From Psychrobacter immobilis (GTDB lineage Bacteria; Pseudomonadota; Gammaproteobacteria; Pseudomonadales; Moraxellaceae): a stretch of 64,000 nucleotides of DNA. Below, one piece after another: positions 9,685 through 21,333 of the stretch. The stretch lies in assembly GCF_904846285.1 (NCBI RefSeq), contig NZ_CAJHAD010000005.1:62001-126000 (forward strand), in the 5' to 3' direction. The notes under the pieces are model-generated. The model was not told the DNA's origin and searched no databases. It was given only the letters and a program-made list of their open reading frames with translations. Position numbers and translations under genes: made by a program. How positions within the stretch are numbered: the stretch's first letter is position 1; each line of letters starts with the position of its first letter.

Positions 9685-10701
9685 ATGACCGCTATCCAGT
9701 TTATCTTGATCGCCATTGCCGCATTTATCGTGCTTGCAGGGCTATTTATGGTCATTCGCAGCTTTAAACGGCGCAAAACTGCTGAGGCTGCCGCGGTCAA
9801 TTATGATAAAAATGGTATTCCCATTATTCCGCGTCATGAGCGTAATATCGTCGAGCAGCCAGACTTGGATGATACGGTCGCAGGCGAAACCAGTATCGCC
9901 CCTGATCGCAGTTATCTTAATGCCGTCGTTGAAGAAGAGCCTTTGACGCAAGCGCATAGCCCTGTCGATGCCCAGCTAACGGCTGCCCGCCATGATATTA
10001 ATGATGATAGTAGTGGCATGATAGATGACGCCGACTATGCACGCTGGCAGGACGAACAGCAGCGCACTGACAACAGCGAGTTCACGGAAGTAGCTGAACA
10101 CATGCATATCGAGCAAGAGCCTGATGCATTTTCAAGCCTCATGTCAGCTACTGACAGTCTGATGCCAGTGATTGATACCGCAGACGAGCCAAGCTTTGAT
10201 AATAATAGTCCGATACTCGATCAGCATCTCTCAGAGCCGGTTGATGATGCGCAAAACGGTCCATTAATTAACGCTAAAGACAATATCAATATCACCATTT
10301 TGCCGCACCAATACCGTGACCGTCCAGCTGCGGTAATTCGTGGTCGCGATTTATTAGCGTTAATTGATAAATACGGTCTGCGTTATGGCGCGATGAATAT
10401 GTTCCATCGCTATGAGCAAAAAGACGGTACAGGCATGCTGTGGTTTAGCATGATGGGCATCACTGATAGTGGTATCGCACCTTTTGATCCGCATAGCGTG
10501 GCGACCAATAATTATAATGGTGTAGTGGTATTTTTATCATTGCCACATCCACAAGCCTTGCGCAGCTTCGATAGTATGATGAGTATTGCTTATATGATGG
10601 CAAGCGATTTAGACGCCGTTATGCTAGATGAAGAGAATGATCCAATCACCCCTGAATACAAGCAACAACTACGCAACCAAGTGCGCGATTATGAAGGTTA
10701 G
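9685..10701 (+). CDS. zipA: cell division protein ZipA
   Basis: ZipA anchors FtsZ to the inner membrane at the division site. The 338-residue protein has an N-terminal membrane segment at residues 4-24, followed by basic FKRRK. A long acidic, low-complexity linker spans about 30-200. The C-terminal FtsZ-binding domain runs from about 205, with the conserved LLALIDKYGLRYGAMNMFH stretch. Its place between smc and ligA is the standard arrangement. The 216 bases before it hold no gene. A strong terminator follows, so ligA is probably transcribed separately. Confidence 0.9.
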   Translation: MTAIQFILIAIAAFIVLAGLFMVIRSFKRRKTAEAAAVNYDKNGIPIIPRHERNIVEQPDLDDTVAGETSIAPDRSYLNAVVEEEPLTQAHSPVDAQLTAARHDINDDSSGMIDDADYARWQDEQQRTDNSEFTEVAEHMHIEQEPDAFSSLMSATDSLMPVIDTADEPSFDNNSPILDQHLSEPVDDAQNGPLINAKDNINITILPHQYRDRPAAVIRGRDLLALIDKYGLRYGAMNMFHRYEQKDGTGMLWFSMMGITDSGIAPFDPHSVATNNYNGVVVFLSLPHPQALRSFDSMMSIAYMMASDLDAVMLDEENDPITPEYKQQLRNQVRDYEG

Positions 10702-10743
10702 TTTTAACTGATTAACATAAGCTAAGTAATATTAATAGCAGTG

Positions 10744-10781
10744 AAAAAGGCAAATAGCGCTTGACGTTATTTGCCTTTTTT
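10744..10781 (+). terminator. intrinsic terminator after zipA
   Basis: The stem arms are AAAAAGGCAAATA at 10744-10756 and TATTTGCCTTTTT at 10768-10780, with an 11-nt loop and a U-rich 3' arm. Confidence 0.85.
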
Positions 10782-10826
10782 AGCTTTTGGTTTATGTGCG
10801 TTTCATTCGCCTGATTTTCTATAAAC

Positions 10827-10890
10827 TTGGTTTTCAACAGAATCGGTTTTCAACAGAATTAGTTTTCAACAGAATTAGTTTTCTACAAAA
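10827..10890 (+). repeat. four tandem 16-bp units upstream of ligA
   Basis: Four head-to-tail copies of a 16-base unit occur at 10827, 10843, 10859 and 10875. The first three share GTTTTCAACAGAA. The fourth is diverged (GTTTTCTACAAAA). The array ends 70 bases before the ligA start codon, so it lies in or next to its promoter region. Confidence 0.9.
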
Positions 10891-10936
10891 TGATATCCGC
10901 ATATCCTGCAAACTTGTTATCATATCGGCATCTTGA

Positions 10937-13051
<2,115 letters not shown>

Positions 13052-13057
13052 ATTTTG

Positions 13058-13364
13058 ATTGATAAGGTGGGTTAGCGGTAGCTTACCCCATCTTATTAAT
13101 TTAGCAAAGAAGCCGTATAATGCGTTTTGCGCACTTTTTAAAATATATTATTCTAATTTATTAACGTAATTTTCTTAGAATTTTACAAGATCAGTATTTT
13201 CATCTGACACATAAAAATCTTCTTTTACATACCACTGAGAAGTAAGATAGTGTTTGAGATACATTATTTCAATTCAGTGTTCTATCTATATCTATGTGGT
13301 GCATGAAGCATACCTTACCACCTGACCAAATTCATCAATTAATATGACGCGAGATATCTAAGCT
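13058..13364 (+). other. gene-free stretch with a ligA downstream hairpin
   Basis: The bases 13061-13097 can form a long imperfect hairpin: GGGTTAGC pairs with GCTTACCC around a short loop, and the outer arms are AT-rich. There is no clear T-run, so terminator activity is uncertain. The rest is AT-rich DNA leading to the orphan gene at 13365. I see no promoter that I would defend. Confidence 0.45.
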
Positions 13365-14138
13365 ATGGAAGATCTAATTGAAGAATTGAGAAAAGAATTA
13401 CAGCGGGCCTTTCTAACTAAAACCTCGTATTGGAAAGATGAGGTCTATGATTCTCAACAATATCAGCAAGAAATAAAAAATATTCAAACAATTTCAATGG
13501 ACTTTATCAATGCTGTTAGGCTCATTTCAATGTATTCAACAAGATATGCAGATATTTACGATAATTTCTTATGTATAAGGACTATTGACGATTTGATTCA
13601 ATCAGCTATTGGAATTAAGGTAATGATTGAAAATGGCATTCATAATACAGCTAGAAGAGAGCTTAGATATTTAATTGAAATGACTACTAAGTATGTAATC
13701 GTTGATTATGCAAAAATGGGGTGTAGTTTCGACTCTAAAACAGAGTACTTAAAAGATAGTGTTCCAAATTCATCAATAAAAATTATAGATGACTACTCAA
13801 CACCATTCTTGGGTGATTTAAAAAATACTTTCCGAAGTGAGGTTAAAGATTTTTTTTATGACGCTTGTGCTTATGTCCATCCATCAAAGAAACAGATAGA
13901 CGAACAAATGAAAAACTACGGGAGAAATAATACAATTGGGTTTGAATCAGCTAAAATGTTTACGGATATAAATAAAGTGTTATTCAGAGCCTATGATATG
14001 ATTTTGGTTATGACTTTTCATAGCTTCGGTCACTCAATGAGTAAGGATTTATTTGAGCAGGCATTTGATGAGAATCCTAGCTGGAAATTTCATAAAGGAA
14101 AATATGTTAAGGAATTTAGGAAAACACTTTTTAGCTAG
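13365..14138 (+). CDS. AT-rich orphan protein, unknown function
   Basis: I do not recognise this 257-residue protein. It is soluble and predicted mostly helical, with no signal peptide. The segments ARRELRYLIEMTTKYVI (about 97-113) and DACAYVHPSKK (about 166-176) resemble the spacing seen in HEPN-like helical bundles such as DUF5677-type proteins, but no R-x4-6-H catalytic motif is present. The gene is clearly AT-richer than ligA before it, has no visible ribosome binding site and sits alone between ligA and a lipoprotein gene facing it. These traits suggest a horizontally acquired accessory gene. Confidence 0.6.
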   Translation: MEDLIEELRKELQRAFLTKTSYWKDEVYDSQQYQQEIKNIQTISMDFINAVRLISMYSTRYADIYDNFLCIRTIDDLIQSAIGIKVMIENGIHNTARRELRYLIEMTTKYVIVDYAKMGCSFDSKTEYLKDSVPNSSIKIIDDYSTPFLGDLKNTFRSEVKDFFYDACAYVHPSKKQIDEQMKNYGRNNTIGFESAKMFTDINKVLFRAYDMILVMTFHSFGHSMSKDLFEQAFDENPSWKFHKGKYVKEFRKTLFS

Positions 14139-14213
14139 ATATCGAATAGCTAGCGTTAGGAATACCCTGCAGGATGTAAGTTTTCCTAGCATACATTTAA
14201 ACTATTAGACTCT

Positions 14214-14765
14214 CTATTCCACCACCTCGCCATGCGCCTTAACCTCACCCTTCTTACTATCTGGCTGAATCACGATAGGCAATACCAGTCCTTTAGCAAA
14301 GTCATCGGACAGCACATAATCATAGCTACTGGCAGCGACATCAGGCGTGGTATGAATGACAAGCTTCATGTCTTTACTATCAATGATTTCATGTGAGGTA
14401 TAGCTCTCGCTAAGCTGGTCGAGCACCTTTGACAGCGCTTCATTGCTTGCCATGCTTATTGTCAGGTTGTGCTGAGCAGTGGCGTTATCTAATTTAAAGT
14501 ATTCCGCATAATCGCGCACATTTTGGCTATCAGGCGCAAATGGATATTTATAATTCGTACGGTCAACAGCTTTTTCGCCGCTTGCGACCAGTGACCAATC
14601 AATGGTGTTAGCTTTTGCCGCCTCAGACGCTGCTGTGACTGAGGTTTTATCAGAGCTATCAACGCTATCAGTGCCATTAGAATTGTCAGCGCTATTATCG
14701 CAGCCCGTTAGTGTCATCATGCCTGCACTAGCTATTATCATCATACTTAATAAGCGCTTTATCAT
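14214..14765 (-). CDS. lipoprotein of unknown function
   Basis: The 183-residue precursor has a type II signal peptide with lipobox LTGC (Cys22), followed by a Ser/Asp/Asn-rich linker of about 30 residues that is typical of surface or periplasm-tethered lipoproteins. The folded part (about 55-183) contains a DYAEYFKLDNATAQHNL segment and shows no enzyme motif. GAGAG precedes the ATG. I could not assign a family. The next gene on this strand, at 15065, is also a small lipoprotein, but about 300 bases and a terminator separate the two. Confidence 0.75.
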   Translation of the reverse strand: MIKRLLSMMIIASAGMMTLTGCDNSADNSNGTDSVDSSDKTSVTAASEAAKANTIDWSLVASGEKAVDRTNYKYPFAPDSQNVRDYAEYFKLDNATAQHNLTISMASNEALSKVLDQLSESYTSHEIIDSKDMKLVIHTTPDVAASSYDYVLSDDFAKGLVLPIVIQPDSKKGEVKAHGEVVE

Positions 14766-14970
14766 TGAGTTACTCTCTTTATTAGTAGGTCATGAGCTGT
14801 TTTTATAGATGAACTATTTTGACAGCTTTTAACGTGCTTCTCTAGCTAAATGCTGCAAAAGGCGATTTCTTATTAATAACGAATGACAGTCGACTGATAT
14901 AAAAGAAAAAAGGCATTAAGTAAGTTATTAAACAAGGCATTAGCGATGATACTGTTTGATTTTTGGCGAT

Positions 14971-15000
14971 AAAAAAACAGCCATCAAATGATGACTGTTT
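14971..15000 (-). terminator. intrinsic terminator after the MliC-like gene
   Basis: Read on the minus strand, AAACAG plus TCATCA pairs with TGATGGCTGTTT (one mismatch) and ends in a run of seven T. It lies about 65 bases downstream of the gene at 15065. Confidence 0.7.
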
Positions 15001-15064
15001 ATAATAATGCTAAGTTTAACAATGATAGGTTTATCATTATCAATTAACGATTAAACCAAAATCA

Positions 15065-15478
15065 TTATCTACCTACCTGACAGTTTACTTGATATTCTTT
15101 ACCGTTTGCCCATTTCATTGCAAAGATACCTTTGTCTTCTTTCATGTGCCATGCATAGACCACTTCAGAGTTTGATTCGTTGACATAGCTTGCCGTATCA
15201 CCTTGGACGCCGCCATTTAAGATGATTGGCTGATTTGCCCAGTTCACTTTAGGTAAGGTCGCGTCTAGCATAACTTGTTTTTTATTGATTGACTGCTTTG
15301 CCAAGATCTTGCTGCCATCAGTACAAGTATAAGGTGCTGGTGCCATGCGATCATAAGCGACATCGGTTACGCTTTCTGAAGCAGGGGTTTTGTTTGGGGT
15401 AGTAGGTGCGGTAGTGGCACAGGCGCTTAGTAGAGCAAGAGTAGGTATGGTAATAGCGAATTTAGTTAGGGTGTTCAT
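15065..15478 (-). CDS. small MliC-like lipoprotein (putative lysozyme inhibitor)
   Basis: The frame can be extended to a TTG at 15490, but the ATG at 15478 has GGAG at the right distance, giving 137 residues. The signal peptide ends in lipobox LSAC (Cys20). The mature part contains YTCTDG near residue 50 and a second Cys in YQVNCQVG at the end. This layout and size match the MliC/C-type lysozyme inhibitor family, which protects peptidoglycan from host lysozyme. The match is by pattern only, since the usual central Trp/Lys motif is not conserved. A generic small lipoprotein is the alternative. Confidence 0.55.
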   Translation of the reverse strand: MNTLTKFAITIPTLALLSACATTAPTTPNKTPASESVTDVAYDRMAPAPYTCTDGSKILAKQSINKKQVMLDATLPKVNWANQPIILNGGVQGDTASYVNESNSEVVYAWHMKEDKGIFAMKWANGKEYQVNCQVGR

Positions 15479-15852
15479 GGTTTTCTCCAAAGGTGTAAAA
15501 AATTTATGTGCTTTTTTGGCTGGGCTTTTTCTAATAATGTGCTTTTTAACGATGCGTTAAGCATATAGCGCATATGTTAACGAAAAGCCTTTCTAGATAA
15601 TGTTAGAAATTGTTTGTTACATGTTCGTTAAGTTACTTAAACACTGACTAATGTAACGCTCCCCTTAAAAGCCTTTGTAAAATAGCTAAGCTTAAATGAG
15701 TCAAATGGCAAGTAGGTAGGCAGTGATGCAAAAAAGAATTAAGCCAACAAGATCAATATAAAAAATATAAAAAATCGCCTATCGACTGCTGAGCCGATAG
15801 GCGCTTTGGTTTGAGCATGGTTAAGACATAAAAGGGTCGACAGTAACTTAAC
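15479..15852. other. gene-free stretch between the MliC-like and ygiQ genes
   Basis: It holds the promoter region of the minus-strand MliC-like gene and, at its lower-numbered-gene-distal end, the ygiQ terminator. AT-rich, with several poly-T patches; I see no further gene or repeat. Confidence 0.5.
15771..15803 (-). terminator. intrinsic terminator after ygiQ
   Basis: CGCCTATCG at 15776-15784 pairs perfectly with CGATAGGCG at 15795-15803 around a 10-nt loop. On the minus strand the stem is followed by ATTTTTTATATTTTTT. Confidence 0.8.
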
Positions 15853-18300
15853 CTATTTGGTCTTACGCGGTGGCAGACCAGTATGCTGAGTTTGGAAGTT
15901 GCCTTTGCTGACTCTTTTGCTATTTTTACCTAAAGTATTGTTGCTGGAGGTGTTTTTTGCAGCGCTAGGACTATTGTTGCTGCGTTTCACCGAGTCATTA
16001 CCCAAGCGGCTATTCTTTTTACGCGCCGATTGATAGCTGTCTTGCGCGGCGTCGCGACCTTCTAAACTGGCGTTAAATGGCGGTATTAAACAGCCACGAC
16101 CTTTACCAATCAAATCACTGCGTCCCATATCTTGCAGCGCTTTACGCAGCATTACCCAGTTTTTTGGGTCGTGATAGCGTAAGAAGGCTTTATGCAATTT
16201 ACGCTGTTTGCCAGATTTGACGATATCCATATCACCTTCGTCACGGCTGATTTTATGCAGCGGGTCTTTATGGGTATGGTACATGGTGGTCGCGGTCGCC
16301 ATCGGGCTAGGATAAAACGCCTGAACTTGGTCAGCGCGGTAGCCGTGACCTTTTAGCCACAGCGCAAGATTCATCATGTCCTCGTCTCTAGTGCCGGGGT
16401 GAGCGGCGATAAAGTACGGAATCAGATACTGCTCTTTACCGGCCTCTTGGCTGTACTGCTCGAACATGGCTTTGAATTTGTCATAGTTGCCCATGCCAGG
16501 CTTCATCATTTTTGACAATACCGCTTCTTCAGAATGCTCAGGGGCAATTTTTAGATAACCACCGACGTGATGGGTCACCAATTCTTTGACATATTCAGGG
16601 TCTTTAATCGCTAAGTCATAACGCAAACCTGACGCAATCAGGATTTTTTTCACGCCTTTGATATCACGCGCTTTACGATATAGCTGGGTCAAATTACTGT
16701 GATCGGTAATCAGATTATCGCAAACGTCAGGATAAACACAAGACGGCTTACGGCAGTTCTTTTCAATGGTTTCATCTTTACAGTTGAGACGATACATATT
16801 GGCGGTCGGACCACCAAGGTCAGAGATGACGCCGGTAAAGTTCGGCGCGGTATCACGAATCGCTTCGACTTCGCGCAATATAGACTCTTCTGAGCGGTTT
16901 TGGATAATGCGTCCTTCGTGCTCGGTAATCGAGCAAAAAGTACAACCGCCAAAACAGCCACGCATGATATTGACTGAAAATTTAATCATGTCATAAGCAG
17001 GAATGCGCGCATCGCCATAGCTTGGATGCGGCAGACGAGCGTACGGCAAGTCAAAGACGTAATCCATCTCTTCGGTTGAGAGTGGAATCGGTGGCGGATT
17101 GAGCCAAACGTCAATCGAGGTGTGCGAGTTACCAGCGCCGCTACTATGACGCTGTACCAAAGCACGCGCATTACCGGGATTGGTTTCAAGGTGCAAGATA
17201 CGGTTGGCATGAGCGTATAAAACTGGGTCAGCTTTGACATGCTCATAATCAGGCAGGCGAATCACCGTTTGCTCACGCGCTGGCATTTTAATTTTATGCT
17301 TACGGGCAGTCATCGGCTTGTCGAAACCGCGCATTTGCACTACTTGCGTGTCTTCATCGACTTGGTCAGCATTCAATATTTTATTGGTCACTGGCTCAGA
17401 TACGAAGCCCGGATATTGTGAAGCCATTCCTGAAAGTGCTTGCCCAACGGGTGAATCAGATGGCTTTTCTTGTTCGATTTTGCAGCTGTCAACGTCTTCA
17501 GTCATCACATACGGGTTAATAATCGGATCAACGCGGCCAACGGTATCGACATCATTACTGGCAACTTCCACCATGCCCGCTTGCCAATGGCGACGGGTTG
17601 GGGTCAATAGATATGACGTACCACGTAAGCTACTCATTTGCTCAAAGCTGTAACCTTTTGATAAACCATGGACCACATCGACGATGGCGCGCTCAGCATT
17701 ACCATACAACAAGACATCGGCACGGGCATCCATCAAGATACTGCGGCGGACTTTATCTGACCAATAATCATAATGGGCGATACGGCGTAAGCTGCCTTCG
17801 ATACCACCTAAAATAATCGGCACATCGGGATAAGCTTCGCGGCAGCGCTGGCTATAAACGATAGCAGCGCGGTCAGGACGTTTGTCAGCCACGTTACCGG
17901 GCGAATATGCATCATCGCTACGGATTTTGCGGTCAGCGGTATAGCGGTTAATCATGCTGTCCATGTTGCCCGCGGTCACGCCATACGCGTAAACCGGTTT
18001 ACCAAGCTCCATAAAGGCGTCTTTGCTCTTCCAATCTGGCTGGGCAATGATGCCGACACGAAAGCCTTGCGCTTCTAATAAGCGTCCGATAATCGCCATG
18101 CCAAAGCTTGGATGGTCGACATAGGCATCGCCTGAGATGATGATGACATCACAGGCATCCCAGCCCAAATCGTCCATCTCTTTGCGGCTCATTGGCAAAT
18201 AAGGCGCGGGCTCGTAGCAGCTCGCCCAATGTTTGTCGTAGTCGTAAAGTGGTTTGGTGCCTTGTTTAAAGGCGGTGCGGGCGATGGTATCGGCAGACAT
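15853..18300 (-). CDS. ygiQ: YgiQ family radical SAM protein
   Basis: The 815-residue protein has an N-terminal cobalamin-binding-like region (about 20-200), then a radical SAM core. The cluster-binding cysteines lie in [10 protein letters not shown] near residue 442, where a CxxxCxxC triad holds a 4Fe-4S cluster that cleaves S-adenosylmethionine. A DUF3362-type C-terminal part follows from about 660, ending in a basic Ser/Asn-rich tail after about 755. YgiQ proteins are widespread and conserved, but their substrate is not established. The ATG at 18300 has AGG about eight bases upstream. The gene is flanked by terminators on both sides, so it is a single-gene unit. Confidence 0.9.
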   Translation of the reverse strand: MSADTIARTAFKQGTKPLYDYDKHWASCYEPAPYLPMSRKEMDDLGWDACDVIIISGDAYVDHPSFGMAIIGRLLEAQGFRVGIIAQPDWKSKDAFMELGKPVYAYGVTAGNMDSMINRYTADRKIRSDDAYSPGNVADKRPDRAAIVYSQRCREAYPDVPIILGGIEGSLRRIAHYDYWSDKVRRSILMDARADVLLYGNAERAIVDVVHGLSKGYSFEQMSSLRGTSYLLTPTRRHWQAGMVEVASNDVDTVGRVDPIINPYVMTEDVDSCKIEQEKPSDSPVGQALSGMASQYPGFVSEPVTNKILNADQVDEDTQVVQMRGFDKPMTARKHKIKMPAREQTVIRLPDYEHVKADPVLYAHANRILHLETNPGNARALVQRHSSGAGNSHTSIDVWLNPPPIPLSTEEMDYVFDLPYARLPHPSYGDARIPAYDMIKFSVNIMRGCFGGCTFCSITEHEGRIIQNRSEESILREVEAIRDTAPNFTGVISDLGGPTANMYRLNCKDETIEKNCRKPSCVYPDVCDNLITDHSNLTQLYRKARDIKGVKKILIASGLRYDLAIKDPEYVKELVTHHVGGYLKIAPEHSEEAVLSKMMKPGMGNYDKFKAMFEQYSQEAGKEQYLIPYFIAAHPGTRDEDMMNLALWLKGHGYRADQVQAFYPSPMATATTMYHTHKDPLHKISRDEGDMDIVKSGKQRKLHKAFLRYHDPKNWVMLRKALQDMGRSDLIGKGRGCLIPPFNASLEGRDAAQDSYQSARKKNSRLGNDSVKRSNNSPSAAKNTSSNNTLGKNSKRVSKGNFQTQHTGLPPRKTK

Positions 18301-18330
18301 GAGCGGACCTGTTAATTAGAAAATGGCACT

Positions 18331-18367
18331 AAAAAATAGCCGTTATTGTTATTCATTAACAACGGCT
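18331..18367 (-). terminator. second terminator downstream of the YidX-like gene
   Basis: AGCCGTT at 18338-18344 pairs with AACGGCT at 18361-18367, with GTTA/TAAC continuing the stem after a 3-nt bulge. On the minus strand the stem runs into ATTTTTTAG. Confidence 0.6.
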
Positions 18368-18470
18368 TATTTAAAAGCGCTCATTTTAACATGAATTACG
18401 CTCAGGATGTGATAAACGCTGATAAAGGATTAGCGATAAGTTATTGATAGCGTGAGGTAATCTATATAAA

Positions 18471-18502
18471 AGAAGGATTATTAAAAGTTAAAAAATCCTT
18501 CT
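18471..18502 (-). terminator. first terminator downstream of the YidX-like gene
   Basis: AGAAGGATT at 18471-18479 pairs perfectly with AATCCTTCT at 18494-18502. On the minus strand the stem is followed by TTTATATAG. It is about 30 bases past the stop codon at 18531. Confidence 0.65.
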
Positions 18503-18530
18503 CTATTGATGCCGTTATTAATTGTAGAAA

Positions 18531-19289
18531 TTATTGTTCTAATAGTTGGAAGGGAAAGGTAATAACATCAAAGGCTAAGGCAAAAGGCAGTAACACCAGC
18601 TTTTGAGCGGTATTGGCACCGCTACGAGACACTTGTTGTTGCTGATTTTGAGTATAAAAACTGACCATATAAGGTTTGCTCAAAGCGCGGTAATTAGATT
18701 GAATCAAGCTTAAATTACTGACTTGTGGATAGATAGCACCTTTGACAGGAACGCTAAAGCAAAAGCGCTGAGCGTTGATACGTAGATCGCTGGCTGAAGT
18801 ACAATCGCGGCCATTATTTTGCAAAAAGAATTGATAATCTGAGCGTTGGAACTCATCTTTTAATTTGGCATAAGAAAGCTTCATTTCACCCTGAAAATAG
18901 CCATCGTTATTGGGTACAGAAAAACTCATGTCATTATCAACGTGGATGTTCTTTGGCGTCAGATTGCTTAATAAGGCAATCATTTCCGTCCCGCCTTGGG
19001 TCAGCACATAGCTGTTCTTTTCACCGACGATAACCATGGTCGCATTTGGCGTTTTTGGCAATGCTTGGGCAGGACGACCAAAGGCGACAATTTGGTCTTC
19101 AGATAAGACTTGCTTGCTACTGGTGGTGCTGACGTGATTATCACCTTCTAATAAAGAGCTGGTTGCGCAACCCGAACTGGCAAGCAATGCCGCAAGTGAC
19201 GCACCCGTTAATAAAATTTTTGGATTTAATAACTTTGATAGGGTCTGAGTATTCTTATTTGTATCGATAGGCTGTATCTTTTTACTCAT
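18531..19289 (-). CDS. YidX-like lipoprotein
   Basis: This 252-residue protein has a long N-terminal segment, a hydrophobic stretch (about 25-38) and a lipobox-like SSGC (Cys41). The mature part resembles E. coli YidX in order and spacing: MVIVGEKNSYVLTQGG, then a NIHVDND segment, a cysteine pair (RDC and FCF), a PYMVSFY strand and a C-terminal hydrophobic LLPFALAFDVITFPFQLL. The match is by recall of the E. coli protein, whose function is unknown. AGGAAG lies before the ATG. Two terminators follow. Confidence 0.6.
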   Translation of the reverse strand: MSKKIQPIDTNKNTQTLSKLLNPKILLTGASLAALLASSGCATSSLLEGDNHVSTTSSKQVLSEDQIVAFGRPAQALPKTPNATMVIVGEKNSYVLTQGGTEMIALLSNLTPKNIHVDNDMSFSVPNNDGYFQGEMKLSYAKLKDEFQRSDYQFFLQNNGRDCTSASDLRINAQRFCFSVPVKGAIYPQVSNLSLIQSNYRALSKPYMVSFYTQNQQQQVSRSGANTAQKLVLLPFALAFDVITFPFQLLEQ

Positions 19290-19430
19290 AATCAGGCTTC
19301 CTTGTCTGCTATACGGTTGATGGTTTATCTAGCATTTAATGCCAAACTTTCGTTGCTATCGTACCTGTTTTAGAGAGCACTTATCCACTCATAATTGATG
19401 ATAAAAATTGAATTGGGTCTATAGCTATTA

Positions 19431-19898
19431 TTAATCGAGCAAAATCTTAGTGCCGCTCTTAGTAAAGTTCATCACAAACTGGCTTTTAAAGCTGCGCACA
19501 TTGTTCTCGTAAGTCAGCAAATTACGGGTAAATTCGTGATAGTCATTCATGTTTTTCGCATTGACCATGAGCATAAAATCGGCATCTCCTGACACTTCAT
19601 AGCAGCTCATTACTCGCGGTTGCTCATGCATCAAGCGCTCAAATCGATGCTGCATCGAGGTATTTGAGCGCGACATCTCTATCATTACCACCGCGGTAAG
19701 CCCGTAACCGACCTTATTTGGGTCGACGATAGCGACTTGTTTGGTGATTATTCCGTTATCTATTAATGCCTGAATGCGCCGTTGGGCAGTAGCGATAGAA
19801 ACGTGCACGCGTTCTGCTACGGCCTTTAGCGGCAAAGTCGCATCGTCCTGTAGCAAGTTTAAAATGGCTTTATCGGTATTATCTAAAATGTGGCTCAC
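19431..19898 (-). CDS. Lrp/AsnC family transcriptional regulator
   Basis: The 155-residue protein has an N-terminal winged HTH (about 5-60, with LKAVAERVHVSIATAQRRI as the recognition region) and a C-terminal RAM ligand-binding domain (about 70-150). These are the two domains of Lrp/AsnC regulators, which respond to amino acids. Translation starts with GTG and AGGA lies 13 bases upstream. It is divergent from the RarD-like exporter gene, and such regulators often control the divergent transporter, which is inference here. Confidence 0.88.
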   Translation of the reverse strand: MSHILDNTDKAILNLLQDDATLPLKAVAERVHVSIATAQRRIQALIDNGIITKQVAIVDPNKVGYGLTAVVMIEMSRSNTSMQHRFERLMHEQPRVMSCYEVSGDADFMLMVNAKNMNDYHEFTRNLLTYENNVRSFKSQFVMNFTKSGTKILLD

Positions 19899-20172
19899 AA
19901 TATATCATTCCTAAAAAAACATCGTTACTCAAGATTTTATTCTAAGATTCGATTATAAGTATTACCGTTATAACTCTAAATATAAGAAAAAATTATTACT
20001 TTGGTAGAAATTTAGATAAATTTATTCAAAGAAACTGTTAGATAGAAATAATATCTCATAAGACCTTAGTAAAATAGAGGCTATTAATCAAAGCTTGTTA
20101 ATAATTGCTGTTAGCAAAAATAAAAATAATCGCTAACGCTTCTAACGTCTATTTATATTTACGGTGCTTATC

Positions 20173-21195
20173 ATGTCCAACTCAACCCTATCTCAAGTTT
20201 TTGCTAGTACGTTAGAAAATACGGTTTCGCGTCTGCCATTGCCTGCGATATGGACAGCAGGTAGTGCTCAGCAACGGACAGTGATAATGGGCGTGGCGTT
20301 AGCGATATTATCAAATCTATTGTTTGGCGTGCTTTACACCTATAGCAGTTTTTTAGCGCCGCTATCTGGCACGCAGGTTTTTATCTGGCGGATGCTAGCA
20401 ATGTGGGCAGCACTCATAGGATATTTGCTCATTAGTGGGCGCTTGGGTTTGCATCTTGATAAGTTAAAGGCGCTCCAAACCGTTAAGCAGTGGGCGTGGC
20501 TATTATTGCCAATACCGATATTTCTCAGTCAGTTTTGGCTGTTTATGTGGGCGCCAGTCAATGGTCAGGGCGTACAAACCGCGATGGGTTATTTTCTATT
20601 TCCACTGATGATGGTGATATTTGGCTGTGTTCTTTTTGGTGAAAAGTTAAGCCGTCTACAATGGTTGGCCGTTGCTTTTGCCGCTGTCGGCGTAGGCAGT
20701 GAGATTGTGCGCACGCAAAGTGTTTCTTGGGCGACGCTTTGGGTTTGTGGGACTTATCCTATTTACTACATTTTACGCCGCCTACAAGGTATTGGCGCTA
20801 TTACAGGTTTGTTGGTCGATTTAACCATCTTTGTACCTTTTGCTGTAGCCTATTTATTTTTGTTTGCACCGAGTAGTCTAAGCTTGGTTGGCGGTTCAAA
20901 ATTCTTTATTATGATGCTTGCAGGACTAGGTGTGCTTAGTGTGCTGGCAATGAAAACCAATGTTGATGCCAGTCAGATGCTGCCAGTAAATGTTTACGGT
21001 ATGATGAGCTATATAGAGCCAGCGCTATTGTTTATCTTAGCAATTACCGTTTTGGGCAATCCTTTTGAGTCAGCGATGATTTATAGCTATGGCTTGATTT
21101 GGCTAGGAATTGCTTGCTTAATTGCGCATGGTATTCGTCAATTGCGCCGCGCTCATAAACACTCGAAAATGACAAAAATTTCTCATGCAGCTTAG
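20173..21195 (+). CDS. EamA/RarD family drug/metabolite transporter
   Basis: The 340-residue membrane protein has ten predicted membrane segments, in two EamA halves, as in the RarD (chloramphenicol-sensitive) branch of the drug/metabolite transporter superfamily. The first half contains FGVLYTYSSFLAPLSGTQVF near residue 50 and the second DASQMLPVNVYGMMSYIEP near 260. Members export metabolites or amino acids; the substrate is not known here. The ATG at 20173 is preferred to an upstream in-frame GTG at 20164. It is divergent from the Lrp-type gene, whose product may regulate it. Confidence 0.85.
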   Translation: MSNSTLSQVFASTLENTVSRLPLPAIWTAGSAQQRTVIMGVALAILSNLLFGVLYTYSSFLAPLSGTQVFIWRMLAMWAALIGYLLISGRLGLHLDKLKALQTVKQWAWLLLPIPIFLSQFWLFMWAPVNGQGVQTAMGYFLFPLMMVIFGCVLFGEKLSRLQWLAVAFAAVGVGSEIVRTQSVSWATLWVCGTYPIYYILRRLQGIGAITGLLVDLTIFVPFAVAYLFLFAPSSLSLVGGSKFFIMMLAGLGVLSVLAMKTNVDASQMLPVNVYGMMSYIEPALLFILAITVLGNPFESAMIYSYGLIWLGIACLIAHGIRQLRRAHKHSKMTKISHAA

Positions 21196-21230
21196 TACTT
21201 TATACAGACAACAAGTGATGCAAATAAAAA

Positions 21231-21284
21231 AAGGACGATGCAGCATAAGTTGCATCGTCCTTATAAGTTGCATCGTCCTTTTTT
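21231..21284. terminator. bidirectional terminator with a duplicated 3' arm
   Basis: AAGGACGATGCA at 21231-21242 can pair with either of two copies of TGCATCGTCCTT, at 21251-21262 and 21269-21280. The second copy ends in a T-run, and an A-run precedes the first arm for reading from smpB. The 18-base unit carrying the 3' arm is exactly duplicated in tandem (21245-21262 and 21263-21280). Confidence 0.85.
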
Positions 21285-21333
21285 ATCGCGCTAAAAATAA
21301 TTAATTTAAGACAGTAGTCTTAAACCAATGAAT

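Noticed and set aside
10827..10890. CRISPR array upstream of ligA
   Set aside because: The four units are directly adjacent with no spacers, only 16 bases long, and no cas gene is present.
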